DNA of 61,578 nucleotides, from contig JAUWYR010000010.1 of the NCBI GenBank assembly GCA_030615745.1, positions 1 through 61,578 on the forward strand. The letters run 5' to 3'. This DNA is from Candidatus Zixiibacteriota bacterium. Its GTDB lineage: Bacteria; Zixibacteria; MSB-5A5; SM23-73-2. The position numbers were made by a program, and so were the translations under genes. Positions within the stretch are counted from its first letter, which is position 1. Each line of letters opens with the position of its first letter. This document shows, piece after piece, positions 33,810-43,755 of the stretch. The notes under the pieces are model-generated. The model was given only the letters and a program-made list of their open reading frames with translations, ran no database searches and was not told the DNA's origin.

Positions 33810-35276
33810 TTATTTTCCCCTCCTTTTCACCAACATAAGGATTATTCCAATTATAGGTAAAAGGATTATGACCAACCATCCACCTAAAAACTCTGCTAAT
33901 CTCGGATAACCTTCATAAGAGGATATTATCCTATCTTTTAACTCCATTATGATTAAAAAAAGCAAAACTATTGGTGTTATAAATCTGATGAAGAAATCCC
34001 ACCACTTTCCTATGGAGAACTCTGATAAAGAGTTTACATATTCTCTTATTTTACCACTTCCAAATACCCACCCTATGAGTATGCATTCACCCAAGCAGAT
34101 TAAGGAAAGTCCGAATTTGTTAATGAAATTATCTACTATGTCCAGCCACAGAAGACCTGCACCAAATGTTAAGGGAATACCCAAAATCAATGCAATCGCT
34201 CCCACAGATAGGTTTGTGGTTAAATGTGAAAGCTTCCACTTATCCCTGACCCCGGCAGCAACAGCCTCAACCAAGGAAAAGGCTGAGTCTATACCTAAGG
34301 TCAGAAGCATCAGGAAAAACAGGACTCCAAAAAGTGGCTGCCAGAAAGGAAGATTAGATATGATATGAGGATAGGTTACAAAGGCTAAACCCGGACCCGC
34401 TGCAACCACATCAGCTACCGGTTTGCCCAAAAGATTTGCATAATAGCCCAATGCGCCAAAGATGGCAAAGCCTGCTAAAAAGGAGGTGGCGCAATTTGCC
34501 ATGCTGATTATAAAAGCATTATTTACAATGTCCGATTTTCGGGGCAGAAAACTGGAGTAGGCTATCATTATCCCAAAGCCGACTGATAAGGAGAAGAAAA
34601 CCTGGGTGTAAGCAGCTAACCACACCCCTGGTTTTAGCAGTTTGGCGAATTCGGGTTTTAGGTAAAAGATTAAACCATCAACTGCGCCTGGTAGGGTAAC
34701 ACCCCGGATGATGAAGACGATAATCAAAATCCAGGGAATGATAACAGTGGCATAGACAACCTTCCCCACAGTCTTCACCCCTTTCCAGACAGACAGGACG
34801 ATGAAGATCCAACTGGTCAAAAGACCTAAAAAGATATATTTTTTAAAGCCACCCATCTCAAAAGGGCTTTGAGTCAAGCCGATAGTCTTTTCAAAAAATT
34901 TAGCTGTGTTTTCTCCCCAGGCTAAGGTAAAAGAATGAATGCCATAGTTGAAACAATAACTCATAATCACAGCATAATAACATACAATGAAAAATCCCAC
35001 CAGGATAGCCATCCAGCCAAACCATTCGAATTTTTTGTTCACTTTATAAAAGGCTTCAGAAGCAGCTCCCTGCATCTTGTGTCCTAATCCGAACTCTAAG
35101 ATCATGAGTGGAATCCCGGCAGTGAACAATGCCACTAACCAGGCGATTAAAAAAGCCCCTCCCCCATTGGCATAACAGATATAGGGAAATCTCCAGACGT
35201 TTCCCAAACCTATTGCAGAGCCAATAGAAGCTAAAACAAAAGAAGTTCTCGAACCCCACCGGTCACGAACTTCCAT
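33810..35276 (-). CDS. Neurotransmitter:sodium symporter family (SNF) transporter
   Basis: The 488-residue product has 11-12 membrane helices and the family signature in helix 1, RTSFVLASIGSAIGLGNVWRFPY split over residues 9-31, plus GPGLAFVTYP in the middle. Bacterial members (LeuT, TnaT, MhsT) import amino acids with sodium; the short form and small-subunit gene behind it suggest a MetP-like methionine/alanine importer. AGGAGG lies 5 bases before the ATG. Confidence 0.93.
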   Translation of the reverse strand: MEVRDRWGSRTSFVLASIGSAIGLGNVWRFPYICYANGGGAFLIAWLVALFTAGIPLMILEFGLGHKMQGAASEAFYKVNKKFEWFGWMAILVGFFIVCYYAVIMSYCFNYGIHSFTLAWGENTAKFFEKTIGLTQSPFEMGGFKKYIFLGLLTSWIFIVLSVWKGVKTVGKVVYATVIIPWILIIVFIIRGVTLPGAVDGLIFYLKPEFAKLLKPGVWLAAYTQVFFSLSVGFGIMIAYSSFLPRKSDIVNNAFIISMANCATSFLAGFAIFGALGYYANLLGKPVADVVAAGPGLAFVTYPHIISNLPFWQPLFGVLFFLMLLTLGIDSAFSLVEAVAAGVRDKWKLSHLTTNLSVGAIALILGIPLTFGAGLLWLDIVDNFINKFGLSLICLGECILIGWVFGSGKIREYVNSLSEFSIGKWWDFFIRFITPIVLLFLIIMELKDRIISSYEGYPRLAEFLGGWLVIILLPIIGIILMLVKRRGK

Positions 35277-35322
35277 CCATACCTCCTGAGTTTTTTTCAG
35301 ACTTAAAAGCCTGAGTTACAAA

Positions 35323-35694
35323 TCAAGTAGTTGTTTTCGTTCTTTTCCAGCACTGGGTGAACAAATATCCTGAGAACAGAGGGGGAAAGCTTAAGGTTAA
35401 AAATAATATAAGCGCAACCCACCAGGGTGCCTTGCCTGTTAAAAAAGGTATTAAGATAAGGGCTAAAGCGATTCCACCTTCCAAAAGCAAAAGCATACCT
35501 CCCACAAGTTCAGATTTATATGCGATCAAAGTTGAAACCAAAAGAAAAATGCCTAAAAGCATTCCTCCTAACATTCCACTGAATTTTCCCCCCATGGTTA
35601 ATGATAGAATCAAGCCAAATACAATCCAGAATAATCCTGCCCCAATCCCAAAAACTCTTGCGGTGTTTCTTTTTGTTTTTATATGGTTAGCCAT
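35323..35694 (-). CDS. Small four-helix membrane protein of unknown function
   Basis: The 123-residue product has four hydrophobic helices (GAGLFWIVFGLILSL, GMLLGIFLLVSTLIAY, ALALILIPFL, WVALILFLTLSFPPLFSGYLF), like the DUF7670-type proteins common in candidate phyla. It lies upstream of the symporter gene on the same strand, 46 bases away. I chose the ATG at 35694; a TTG 30 bases further upstream is possible. No good ribosome site is seen. Confidence 0.65.
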   Translation of the reverse strand: MANHIKTKRNTARVFGIGAGLFWIVFGLILSLTMGGKFSGMLGGMLLGIFLLVSTLIAYKSELVGGMLLLLEGGIALALILIPFLTGKAPWWVALILFLTLSFPPLFSGYLFTQCWKRTKTTT

Positions 35695-36120
35695 ATTATT
35701 TTTATTTTTCGGATGCAAGCTCAAGGATGAAAAATTTGTCTTTTATGATATAAAAAATGAAGGGTTTGTCAATAAGAATTTTGATAAAACACGCTTTAAG
35801 AAAAACTCATTCCTGAGCAATAACTGAGTTCACCCGCCAGGTCGGGGGACCTGGCGGGCACAATTTTGTTTTACCAATTTTGAAAACACATTTAAAAAAA
35901 AGCTTATTCCTGAGCAGAACAGAGTTCATCCGTTAATGTAGTGTCTCACAAATAGTTTTACTGTCCTGTCATTCCTCAGCTTTGCGAGGAATCTCGGTAA
36001 GAGATTGCTTCGCAATGATAGTGTAAAGAAATGTTAGAGACACCACACTTGCGGGCACAAAGGTAGTTCGTCGTGACAAGTTTTCGCTTGATGGGTGAAG
36101 CTTAAAGGGCAAAGTGTGAA
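35695..36120. repeat. Intergenic gap with hairpins
   Basis: No gene is seen. CCCGCCAGGTC/GACCTGGCGGG forms a hairpin at about 35831-35856. 35960-36030 holds the repeats ATTCCTC...GAGGAAT and ATTGCTTCGCAAT. Confidence 0.6.
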
Positions 36121-36153
36121 AATAAAAAGTCACGGAGGCAACCTCCGTGACTT
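36121..36153 (-). terminator. Terminator of the sorting-domain protein gene
   Basis: On the minus strand AAGTCACGGAGG pairs with CCTCCGTGACTT around TTG and runs into TTTTTATTTT. Confidence 0.85.
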
Positions 36154-36193
36154 CAATCCCTATGTCTTAGCTAAAGCTGTAATTTAAAGTTTC

Positions 36194-37594
36194 CTATTTT
36201 ATCAAAGCCATCTTTTTAATTTCTGATTTATTGTTTGCTTGAACTCGACAGAAATATATCCCGCTGGAAACTCTTTTCCCTGAAAAGTCCTTTCCATTCC
36301 AATGAATTGTTTTCAAACCCTTAGTCTGTTTTTGATCCAATAATGTTATGACCTTTTGACCAAGGAGGTTGTATATTTCAACCTTGACAAAAGCATCCTC
36401 AGCCAGGTAATAACTTATCTCTGTATTAGGATTGAATGGATTAGGGTAATTTCCCAAAAGAATAAAGTTTTTTGCGGTTTTTTCCAGCTCTTCCTCATTT
36501 ACCCAGGATCCTAAGGTTGTGCACCTAACTGCAAAGGAATCAGAGGAGGTAAGTATTAGATCACAGTCGAGAAGTTCTAAGGTGGCTGCGTTTTTGATCA
36601 TAGTAGTGCAAGATCTTTGATGGCAACTGACCGTGCCAGCGAGCTCGTAATTATACTCTGTTCCAGGAGTTCCGGTGAAAAATAAGGTGTCTAACAAGGA
36701 ACCAGAGCTAAGTTCTATGCAATCCTCGGATGAGGAAAAAGCTCCTAAATCGGAAAGGATAGCAGTGGTGCATAGAGTATCTGCGCATAGAGGGAAGGAG
36801 AATGTTCCTCTCTGAGGTACAGTTCTAATGTCCTCTTCTGATTCGTTGACCATCTCTGTTGCAGGATCGTCTGGATCGATGGTTCCATTGCAGTTGACAT
36901 CAGTGGTGCAGCTTCTTCCACCTGCTCCGTTAAAAGTGACCAGGATCTCAAACCTAACCTCATCAAAGGTTGTATCAGTGATATCGAATTCTCCCTCGAA
37001 GTTGAACTTGATTGCATTGTCGCATTCCGGATCGTCTGTGGGAGGCACGAGAGATAGGTCAGCCAAATTAATCTGGTCGTTGGTTAAATAATCGTAAAGA
37101 GTTAACTTGGAACCCGATGAACCGGTGAAATCTCCAAAACAGGTTTTAGCAATATTACTTTGAGTACACAATTCAGATGCGTTGGCTATGGCGCTCTGAA
37201 CCGTTGTCCAGGAAATTTCACCTAACCCAGGTAGAATGCCAACACCTTCTAATTGGAGATTCAAAACGACGCTGGTTAAACCTGCGGAGAGTTCTTCGCC
37301 GGTGTTCACGATTATCAGGGTGCCGTCAACTGTTAATATCCTTCTGGGTTCATTTTCGGTGACCTTAACCTCGAATGAGAATGATTTCTGATTGGGATGA
37401 ATTAAGATAGTTTCATCAGTCCATTTGTCCAGGGTCCAATCGGCTCTGTAATTACAGTCAGGTGGATTGAAAAAAGTCGGACAATCCGGGTAGTCTATGT
37501 CCAGACTCGATTGCTGGGCTAAAGTTGCACCAGAGGAAAAGATGAGTAAAACACTTAAAGCTAAGACCAAAAAGCTCGCTTTCTTTTTTGACAT
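36194..37594 (-). CDS. Secreted protein with Por-type (T9SS-like) C-terminal sorting domain
   Basis: The 466-residue product has a signal peptide (SFLVLALSVLLIFSSGATLAQ) and a C-terminal domain of about 80 residues with GNYPNPFNPNTEISYYL, VEIYNLLGQKV and SGIYFCRVQ, the classic type-A sorting/FlgD-like Ig signature of the FCB group. The middle is Cys-rich (about 18 Cys) and contains NCNGTIDPDDPATE, a calcium-loop-like segment. The protein is probably exported across the outer membrane and anchored. AGGGAGG precedes the ATG. The central region is not recognised. Confidence 0.85.
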   Translation of the reverse strand: MSKKKASFLVLALSVLLIFSSGATLAQQSSLDIDYPDCPTFFNPPDCNYRADWTLDKWTDETILIHPNQKSFSFEVKVTENEPRRILTVDGTLIIVNTGEELSAGLTSVVLNLQLEGVGILPGLGEISWTTVQSAIANASELCTQSNIAKTCFGDFTGSSGSKLTLYDYLTNDQINLADLSLVPPTDDPECDNAIKFNFEGEFDITDTTFDEVRFEILVTFNGAGGRSCTTDVNCNGTIDPDDPATEMVNESEEDIRTVPQRGTFSFPLCADTLCTTAILSDLGAFSSSEDCIELSSGSLLDTLFFTGTPGTEYNYELAGTVSCHQRSCTTMIKNAATLELLDCDLILTSSDSFAVRCTTLGSWVNEEELEKTAKNFILLGNYPNPFNPNTEISYYLAEDAFVKVEIYNLLGQKVITLLDQKQTKGLKTIHWNGKDFSGKRVSSGIYFCRVQANNKSEIKKMALIK

Positions 37595-38060
37595 AATTTC
37601 CTACCTCCCTTAAAAAGGTAAATAGTTTAAATATATTTTTCCTCTACCCTGTCGTAAATTATTCTTTTTGAACCTCAAACAAAAAACTTTAACTAATTAT
37701 TTCCTCCTTCCAGTTAAATCTACTACAGTTTAAACCACCCGATTCAAACTTTTTCTATTTTCAATATAATAAAAAAAAGAAATTTGGCAAGAAAAATTTT
37801 GCTTTTTTCATTGATATGTGCAAAAGATTGCATAATAAAGTATATATAATATTAGCTTATTTAACGGAAAAATTTATGTATTATAAAAGCTGACCTAATA
37901 AGGTTCTTCTGTTTATCAGGAAGTTGGCAGGCACAAGAATTTGACTAAATGAGTATGATTATCGAAATGTTTTATCTCATAAGGGGTTTGATATTTTAAG
38001 TCCTTTAAAAGACGAAAAACTTAAAAATTTAATCCATTTTTTCAAAGACAGAAGAAAATA
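37595..38060. other. AT-rich intergenic region
   Basis: Between divergent genes; no open frame with a ribosome site, no repeat array and no clear promoter for the minus-strand gene is seen. 37921-37937 holds a short GGCAGGCAC motif only. Confidence 0.5.
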
Positions 38061-38063
38061 AAC

Positions 38064-38092
38064 TTGACAAAGATTTAATTTTTTCATAAAGA
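38064..38092 (+). promoter_or_regulatory. Sigma-70 promoter before the truncated symporter gene
   Basis: TTGACA (38064-38069), 17 bp, TAAAGA (38087-38092). The ATG at 38106 lies about 6 bases after the expected start, so the mRNA would be nearly leaderless. Confidence 0.45.
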
Positions 38093-38105
38093 TAGCCTTA
38101 AGTTT

Positions 38106-38624
38106 ATGGAACAAATCCTTGCTAAATTAGAAGTGATCGACAGCTATGTTTGGGGACCTTTTTTAATTGTTTTCCTTTTAGGAACAGGTGTATTTCTCAC
38201 CATAATATACAGGTTTGTTCAACTTGTTAAATTCAGGCATGGGGTTGCACTTATCTCAGGTAGGTATGATAATCCTCGGGATGCTGGAGATGTTACCCAT
38301 TTTCAGGCACTTTCTGCTGCCTTGTCTGCTACCATAGGAACAGGAAATATTGCAGGGGTTGCCACAGGTGGTCCAGGAGCGGTTTTCTGGATGTGGGTCA
38401 CAGGTGCTTTGGGGATGGCGAACAAATTCGCCTCAGCTATGCTTGGATTGAGATATAGGATTCTGCACCCTGATGGAACCGCATCTGGAGGTCCTATGTA
38501 TTATCTGGAAAAAGGATTGGGCCAAAGATGGCTCGGTTTTCTGTTTGCTTTATTCACAGCAATTGCTTCATTCGGAATCGGTGATATGGTTCAGGCTAAC
38601 TCAGTTGCTAAACCTTTGCGCTGA
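38106..38624 (+). pseudogene. Sodium:alanine symporter (AGCS family), C-terminally truncated
   Basis: The 172 residues match the N-terminal third of AGCS transporters: FQALSAALSATIGTGNIAGVATG, GPGAVFWMWVTGALGMA and ASGGPMYYLEKGLG. Family members are about 440-500 residues with 11 helices; here the frame stops (KPLR, stop) within helix 5 and only 29 bases separate it from the next gene. The remaining helices are absent from the window, so a deletion is likely. The N-terminal part is undamaged, which suggests the event is recent. Confidence 0.8.
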
Positions 38625-38653
38625 GTTTAAAAAATTTTTAAGCTGAAGGAACT

Positions 38654-39481
38654 ATGGAAAGAAAAATAAAAGTTGCCTGCGCTCAGATAAAGATTGTCTC
38701 AGGTGACTATGAAGGTAATTTAAAAAGAGCTTTGGAGATGATAAAGGAGGCGAAAGATAAAGGGGCAGACATTGTTGGATTACCAGAGTTTTTCTCAACT
38801 GGTGTTCCAATTTTTAAAGAGGAACCTATTCCTGGACCAACCACAGATTTTTTACGTGCAAAGGCAAAAGAGCTTAATATAAATATTGTGGGAGGGACTT
38901 TAAGGGAAAAAAGAGATAACAGAGTTTATAACACCTGTTGTTTTATTGGTCGCCAGGGTAAGATATTAGGAAAGTATTCTAAGATTCATCTCTGGATAAA
39001 AGAACAAGGCTATGTTACTCCTGGAAATTTTTGGGTTGTTTTAGATACTTTTCAGTGCAAGGTCGGTTTGTGTATCTGTTGGGACTTGTGGTTTCCTGAG
39101 TCAACACGGATATTAGCATTAAAAGGAGCTGAGGTAATTTTCTGTCCCACCTGGGTGGAGGATTGGGGAGGAGAGAGTGGTGTTCCCCAGGACCGAGAAA
39201 ATTTAGTAAAGGTCAGAGCAGGGGAGAACCTTTTGTATATCGTAGATATTGTCTCCTGCGGAAAGACAGAAGTTCCTGAAGTGGGAGAGATGAGATTAGC
39301 GGGTCACTCAAGAATTATAGGATTAGGCGAGAGGATGATGGCTGAAGTCTATGCTGAGGCAGGTTATAAACCAGAGTTAATCATAGCTGAATTGGATTTG
39401 GATCTGATCAAAAAGAAAAGGGAGGAGTTCAAAATCTTTCAAACCAGAAATCCTGAAGTTTATGGAGATTTAATTTTATAA
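38654..39481 (+). CDS. Carbon-nitrogen hydrolase (nitrilase superfamily amidase)
   Basis: The 275-residue product carries the Glu-Lys-Cys triad: GLPEFFS (Glu about 44), KIHLW (Lys about 113) and VGLCICWDLWFPE (nucleophile Cys in CICWD). It is most like omega-amidases and N-carbamoyl/aliphatic amidases. It is cytosolic, hydrolysing an amide to acid and ammonia; the exact substrate is unclear. GAAGGA precedes the ATG. The GGESGVPQDRENLVKVRA segment is typical for the family. Confidence 0.9.
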   Translation: MERKIKVACAQIKIVSGDYEGNLKRALEMIKEAKDKGADIVGLPEFFSTGVPIFKEEPIPGPTTDFLRAKAKELNINIVGGTLREKRDNRVYNTCCFIGRQGKILGKYSKIHLWIKEQGYVTPGNFWVVLDTFQCKVGLCICWDLWFPESTRILALKGAEVIFCPTWVEDWGGESGVPQDRENLVKVRAGENLLYIVDIVSCGKTEVPEVGEMRLAGHSRIIGLGERMMAEVYAEAGYKPELIIAELDLDLIKKKREEFKIFQTRNPEVYGDLIL

Positions 39482-39663
39482 AAATTTTTGTAGTTGGGTC
39501 GGGAATTGGATTTCCCGACCCAGATTTGAAGTGCGGGAATTCCCTGGCCAGGCAGGTCAATTCCGGCACGAGCAAAGGAAAAGGGAGACTACCCTGGCCG
39601 GGCCTGCCCGGCCGGGGCAGGCAAGGGTTTCCCCTACATTTTAAAAAGATTTAGGAGGAGATT
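39482..39663. repeat. Intergenic copies of the nomadic CCTGSCCGGGCAGG palindrome
   Basis: CCCTGGCCAGGCAGGTC at 39543-39559 is bordered by GGAATT and AATTCC, and a longer compound copy lies at 39583-39612. A GTCGGGAA/TTCCCGAC hairpin near 39496-39521 may end the amidase gene. Confidence 0.65.
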
Positions 39664-40155
39664 ATGAACACAGCTACTATGATAATGGGGATTATAGCAG
39701 TTATATTGCTAATTTTAGCATATTTTATTGCTACAGACCTCCCTTTATCTGGACTAAGAACTGGGGGGAAGATGTTTTTGGAAATATTGCCCTTATTGAT
39801 CTTTGCCTTTATCATTGCTGGGATGGTTCAGGTTTTAATTCCAAAAGAGTTCATACTGAAATATTTAGGTGCAGAGGCTGGTTTTAAAGGAATATTGATA
39901 GGTTGCATTGCTGGAGGTTTAACCCCAGGAGGTCCTTATGTTTCATTTCCGATAGTTGCTTCGATCTGGAAGTCAGGTGCAGGGATTGGAACAGTTGTTG
40001 CTTATGTAACCGCCTGGTCATTATGGGCAGTGGGAAGACTTCCTTACGAGATAAGCCTGATCGGTCCCAAATTTGCCCTGATAAGATTTCTGTCTACCTT
40101 GATTTTCCCTCCGATAGCTGGTTTAATAGCGCAGAGCTTTTTTTCGAAATTGTGA
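39664..40155 (+). CDS. Permease half-protein (YraQ/DUF318 type)
   Basis: The 163-residue product has four to five membrane helices with GGLTPGGPYVSFPI and the LPLLIFAFIIAGMVQVLIP segment, as in permeases of the ArsP/YraQ family. Full members have about 300 residues made of two such halves; single-half proteins exist and probably pair. GGAGGAG precedes the ATG and the C-terminus (LIAQSFFSKL) looks natural, so this is probably not a fragment. The substrate is unknown. Confidence 0.8.
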   Translation: MNTATMIMGIIAVILLILAYFIATDLPLSGLRTGGKMFLEILPLLIFAFIIAGMVQVLIPKEFILKYLGAEAGFKGILIGCIAGGLTPGGPYVSFPIVASIWKSGAGIGTVVAYVTAWSLWAVGRLPYEISLIGPKFALIRFLSTLIFPPIAGLIAQSFFSKL

Positions 40156-40192
40156 TTTCGAATTAAACTTGAATTTCTTAGCATCGCTAAAG

Positions 40193-40250
40193 TTGGTCAA
40201 GGGTGCCCTCACCCTTGACACAAAACGGCGGGGTATGGGTACCCCACCGC
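40193..40250. repeat. Two-hairpin module
   Basis: GTCAAGGGTG/CACCCTTGAC followed by GGCGGGGTA/TACCCCACC, the same pair as at 4.2, 7.8, 47.6 and 50.05 kb but in the other order. 40347-40378 is a CCGTTTA heptamer array. Confidence 0.75.
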
Positions 40251-40378
40251 GGAACATAGATATTCGTAACGGGTAGCCCATGGTGCCTCTACCGTGGGCT
40301 AAAATAAGTCCCACCTTGTGGGCAAGGCGGGTCTACGATTATTTCACTGTTTACCGTTTTCCGTTTACCGTTTACTTT

Positions 40379-41926
40379 CTAAGGTTCGTAGTTTTGACAA
40401 TTATGCGGCACAGGTCCACCTTTTAACTTATAGTTCGCCAAGTATATAACGTCACCCAGATTTATTACTCCATCCCCATTGGCATTGGCTCGACAAATTG
40501 GGACTGGTGGTGGGTCTCCGCTTTTCAAGAGATAGTTTGCTAAGTAGATGACATCTGATAAGTCTATGCTTCCATCATTATTAACATCACCACACAAAAA
40601 CTGCACATACTTTATGGTGGCATAATCATGATCTGTCCCGCTGCCGTAGCTTCTGCCGGTCACATACACATTCCCAGGAGCATCTACGGCTATGGCATAA
40701 ACCTGATCCCGTTCGTTTCCGGGCCCGTTATAGCGTCTTACCCAGAGCTCATTTCCGGAGGAATCATACTTTATGGTGGCAAAATCCAAATATGTCCCAA
40801 TACTCCACCCCGTCACATAGATATTGCAGGAACCATCCAAGGCCATGGCATAAGCCCAATCAGCACTATTAGCTGACCCATTATATCTTTGAACCCAGAG
40901 CTCATCACCATTAGGGCCATATTTTATAGTGAGATAATCGTAGGATGTTCCCATACTCCATCCGGTGACGTATACATTACCAGAATCATCAGCGGCTACG
41001 GCATAAGCCCCGTCATACCAGTTGTCCGGTCCGTTATAGCGTCTCACCCAGGCAGTATCTCCATTGGGATAATACTTTATAGTAGCAAAGTCATCATATG
41101 TTCCACTGTCGTAACTTTCTCCAGTTACATAAACGTTGCCGGAACAATCTACGGCTATGGCCTTAACACCTTCATCGCTGTTCCCGGGTCCGTTGTATCT
41201 TCTCACCCAAGCGGTGTCTCCATTGGGATAGTACTTTATGGTGGCATAGTCAGAGCCTGTCCCGCTGCCGATACTACTTCCGGTGACGTAGACATTGCCA
41301 GAACCATCAACTGCTATGGCACGAGCTTGATCCCAGCCGTTTGTCGGTCCGTTGTACCTTCTTACCCAGGCGGTGTCCCCGTCAGGATAATACTTTATGG
41401 TGGCATAGTCATCGTATGTCCCACTGCTGAAACTCCATCCGGTCACATAGACATTGCCAGATCCATCCACCGCCAGAGCTATAGCGTGATCATTACCGTT
41501 TCCCGGTCCGTTGTATCTCATAACCCATAGCTCGTTGCCAGATGAGTCATACTTTATGGTAGCATAGTCATAGGATGTCCCACTGCCGCTACTATATCCT
41601 GTCACATAGACATTGTTAGAATCATCAACAGCGATGGCGTAAGCTTCATCACGGCTGCGTCCAGGTAGGCTATATCTTCGTAACCAAGCAGTATCTCCGT
41701 TGGGATAATATTTTATGGTAGTATAATCACCTGATAGACTGGTATCATAACTTTGTCCAGTCACATAGACATTGCCGTAATTATCTACAGCCAAAGCTCG
41801 GCTCTCATCTGAAGCATATCCCAGTGGACCGTTGTATCTTCTCACCCAGGCAGTGTCAACGGATTGAGCAAAGGTAGGAACACCTGTTACAAGTAGAATC
41901 GCCAAAATCAAAAGCTTTTTAGTCAT
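40379..41926 (-). CDS. Secreted SBBP beta-propeller protein with dockerin-like tail (copy A)
   Basis: The 515-residue product has a signal peptide (LLILAILLVTGVPTFAQ) and about eight repeats of some 53 residues with the core DGSGNVYVTGWS...DYATIKYYPNGDTAWVRRYNGP, typical SBBP propeller repeats. The tail carries two EF-hand-like units, GDVNNDGSIDLSDVIYLANY and ANGDGVINLGDVIYLANY, like type I dockerins. It should be exported; dockerin-like tails may dock to cohesin-like partners, none seen here. It is a tandem paralogue of the next gene. The second tail unit has YKLKGG instead of YLLKGG. Confidence 0.88.
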   Translation of the reverse strand: MTKKLLILAILLVTGVPTFAQSVDTAWVRRYNGPLGYASDESRALAVDNYGNVYVTGQSYDTSLSGDYTTIKYYPNGDTAWLRRYSLPGRSRDEAYAIAVDDSNNVYVTGYSSGSGTSYDYATIKYDSSGNELWVMRYNGPGNGNDHAIALAVDGSGNVYVTGWSFSSGTYDDYATIKYYPDGDTAWVRRYNGPTNGWDQARAIAVDGSGNVYVTGSSIGSGTGSDYATIKYYPNGDTAWVRRYNGPGNSDEGVKAIAVDCSGNVYVTGESYDSGTYDDFATIKYYPNGDTAWVRRYNGPDNWYDGAYAVAADDSGNVYVTGWSMGTSYDYLTIKYGPNGDELWVQRYNGSANSADWAYAMALDGSCNIYVTGWSIGTYLDFATIKYDSSGNELWVRRYNGPGNERDQVYAIAVDAPGNVYVTGRSYGSGTDHDYATIKYVQFLCGDVNNDGSIDLSDVIYLANYLLKSGDPPPVPICRANANGDGVINLGDVIYLANYKLKGGPVPHNCQNYEP

Positions 41927-42192
41927 TTTTTCCCTCCTGTTTAAGGTCAGGGCTGAGCAAATTCTATTCCTCTTATATATTTGAATTCAATATTATTATA
42001 ACTCAAAAATAGGAAAAAGTCAAGGGAAATCCTTGAAACTTTTCAGTGCTGTCGGGAGTTACCTCCCGACAGAATCTTAGGCGTCAGGAGAAAACTCCTG
42101 ACGTCACCGTTAGAAAAATAAGCCCCACCTTGAGGGCAAGGTGGGGCTACGATTATTTCACTGTTTACCGTTTTCCGTGCACTGTTTTCTGT

Positions 42193-43755
42193 TTATCGAT
42201 CACGGTTGGTAGTTTTCCCAATTATGGGCGCAGGTCCACCTTTCAACAAATAGTTGGCTATGTATATCACGTCTCCGAGATTGATAGCATCATCCCCATT
42301 GGCGTCGGCTCGAGAAATTGGAACTGGTGGTGGATCTCCGCATTTCAACAAATAGTTTGCTAAGTAGATGACATCACCTAAATTTATTGTTCCATCTGCA
42401 TTAACATCCCCACACAGAAACTGCACATACTTTATGGTCGCATAATCCCTTTCTGTCCCAGAGCCGTTACTTTGCCCGGTCACATAAACATTGCCTGAAC
42501 TGTCAACTGCTATAGCATAAGCGTAATCATCGTAGTTTCCCGGTCCGTTGTATCTTCTGACCCAGCCGCTATCTCCTTTCGCATAATACTTTACAGTCGC
42601 ATAGTCATGATCTGTCCCACTACCCCAACTCAATCCGGTGACATAGACATTGCCAGAATCATCTACGGCTATGGCCAAAGCTTCATCAAAGTAGTTTCCG
42701 AGGCCGCTATATATTCTCACCCAAGCGGTATCTCCATTGGTATAATACTTTATAGTAGCATAGTCCAAGCCAGTTTCATTTCTGTAACTTCGTCCGGCTA
42801 CATATACATTTCCCGAACCATCTACGGCCATTGCATTAGCCACTTCAGTGGAGTCTCCCGGTCCGTTGTATCTTCTCACCCAGGCAGTATCTCCATTGGG
42901 ATAATACTTTATCGTGGCATAGTCATACCGTGTTCCACTGCCGTAACTATATCCTGTCACATAGATATTGCCAGAGTCATCTAAAGCTACAGCACAAGCA
43001 CAATCCCGGTCGTTTCCCGGTCCGTTGTATCTCCTAACCCAGGCTGTGTCTCCATTGGGACAATACTTTATGGTAGCATAGTCCTCGGCTGTCCCAATGC
43101 CGATGCTTACTCCGCTCACATAAACATTGCCAGAATCATCTACTGTTATATCACGACCCCAATCAGTTGAGTCTCCCGGTCCATTGTATCTTTTTACCCA
43201 AAGCTCATTACCAGATGAATCATACTTTATGGTCGCATAATCAATGTCTGTTCCAGTGCTGTCACTTGACCCAGTTACATAGACATTGCCGAAACCATCC
43301 AGCGCTATAGCCCAAGCTCCATCATACTCGTTGCCCGGTCCGTTGTATCCTCTCATCCATGCAGTATCTCCATTGGGATAATACTTTATAGTAGTGTAGT
43401 CGTAAGATGCCCCTGTGACATAACTACGTCCAGTCACATAAACATTGCCAGAACCGTCGACGACTATCGCAAAAGCCTGATCACCGCCCTTTCCTTGTCC
43501 GTCGTATCTTCTCACCCATGCGGTATCTCCATTGGGATAATACTTTATAGTAGCGTAGTCGTAGGATGCCCCAGTGGCGTAACTCCATCCGGCCACAAAG
43601 ATATTGCCAGAGCAATCTACTGCTATGGCATTAGCCTCATCATTGTCGTTTCCTGGTCCGTTGTACCTTCTTACCCAGGCAGTATCAACTGATTGAGCAA
43701 ATGCAGAAACACTAACGAAAAGCAGAATCACTAAAATCAAAAGCTTTTTTGCCAT
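42193..43755 (-). CDS. Secreted SBBP beta-propeller protein with dockerin-like tail (copy B)
   Basis: The 520-residue paralogue of the preceding gene has the same signal peptide type (LLILVILLFVSVSAFAQ), about eight SBBP repeats (GSGNVYVTGRSY...DYTTIKYYPNGDTAWMRGYNGP) and the tail GDVNADGTINLGDVIYLANY plus ANGDDAINLGDVIYIANYLLKGG. Its stop codon (TAA) lies in a TAAACAG-family heptamer array, so the last residues GKTTNRDR may derive from repeat DNA. Upstream, GAATAGAATTTGCTC gives a GG-N10-GC spacing reminiscent of sigma-54, but the -24 box is poor. Confidence 0.88.
   Translation of the reverse strand: MAKKLLILVILLFVSVSAFAQSVDTAWVRRYNGPGNDNDEANAIAVDCSGNIFVAGWSYATGASYDYATIKYYPNGDTAWVRRYDGQGKGGDQAFAIVVDGSGNVYVTGRSYVTGASYDYTTIKYYPNGDTAWMRGYNGPGNEYDGAWAIALDGFGNVYVTGSSDSTGTDIDYATIKYDSSGNELWVKRYNGPGDSTDWGRDITVDDSGNVYVSGVSIGIGTAEDYATIKYCPNGDTAWVRRYNGPGNDRDCACAVALDDSGNIYVTGYSYGSGTRYDYATIKYYPNGDTAWVRRYNGPGDSTEVANAMAVDGSGNVYVAGRSYRNETGLDYATIKYYTNGDTAWVRIYSGLGNYFDEALAIAVDDSGNVYVTGLSWGSGTDHDYATVKYYAKGDSGWVRRYNGPGNYDDYAYAIAVDSSGNVYVTGQSNGSGTERDYATIKYVQFLCGDVNADGTINLGDVIYLANYLLKCGDPPPVPISRADANGDDAINLGDVIYIANYLLKGGPAPIIGKTTNRDR

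Noticed and set aside
37784-37806. Sigma-54-like TTTGGCAAG...TTTTGCTTT
   Set aside because: GG and GC are 13 bases apart instead of 10.
40600-41530. Long + strand frames opposite the propeller genes
   Set aside because: They are mirror frames caused by the regular repeat codons and lack starts with ribosome sites.
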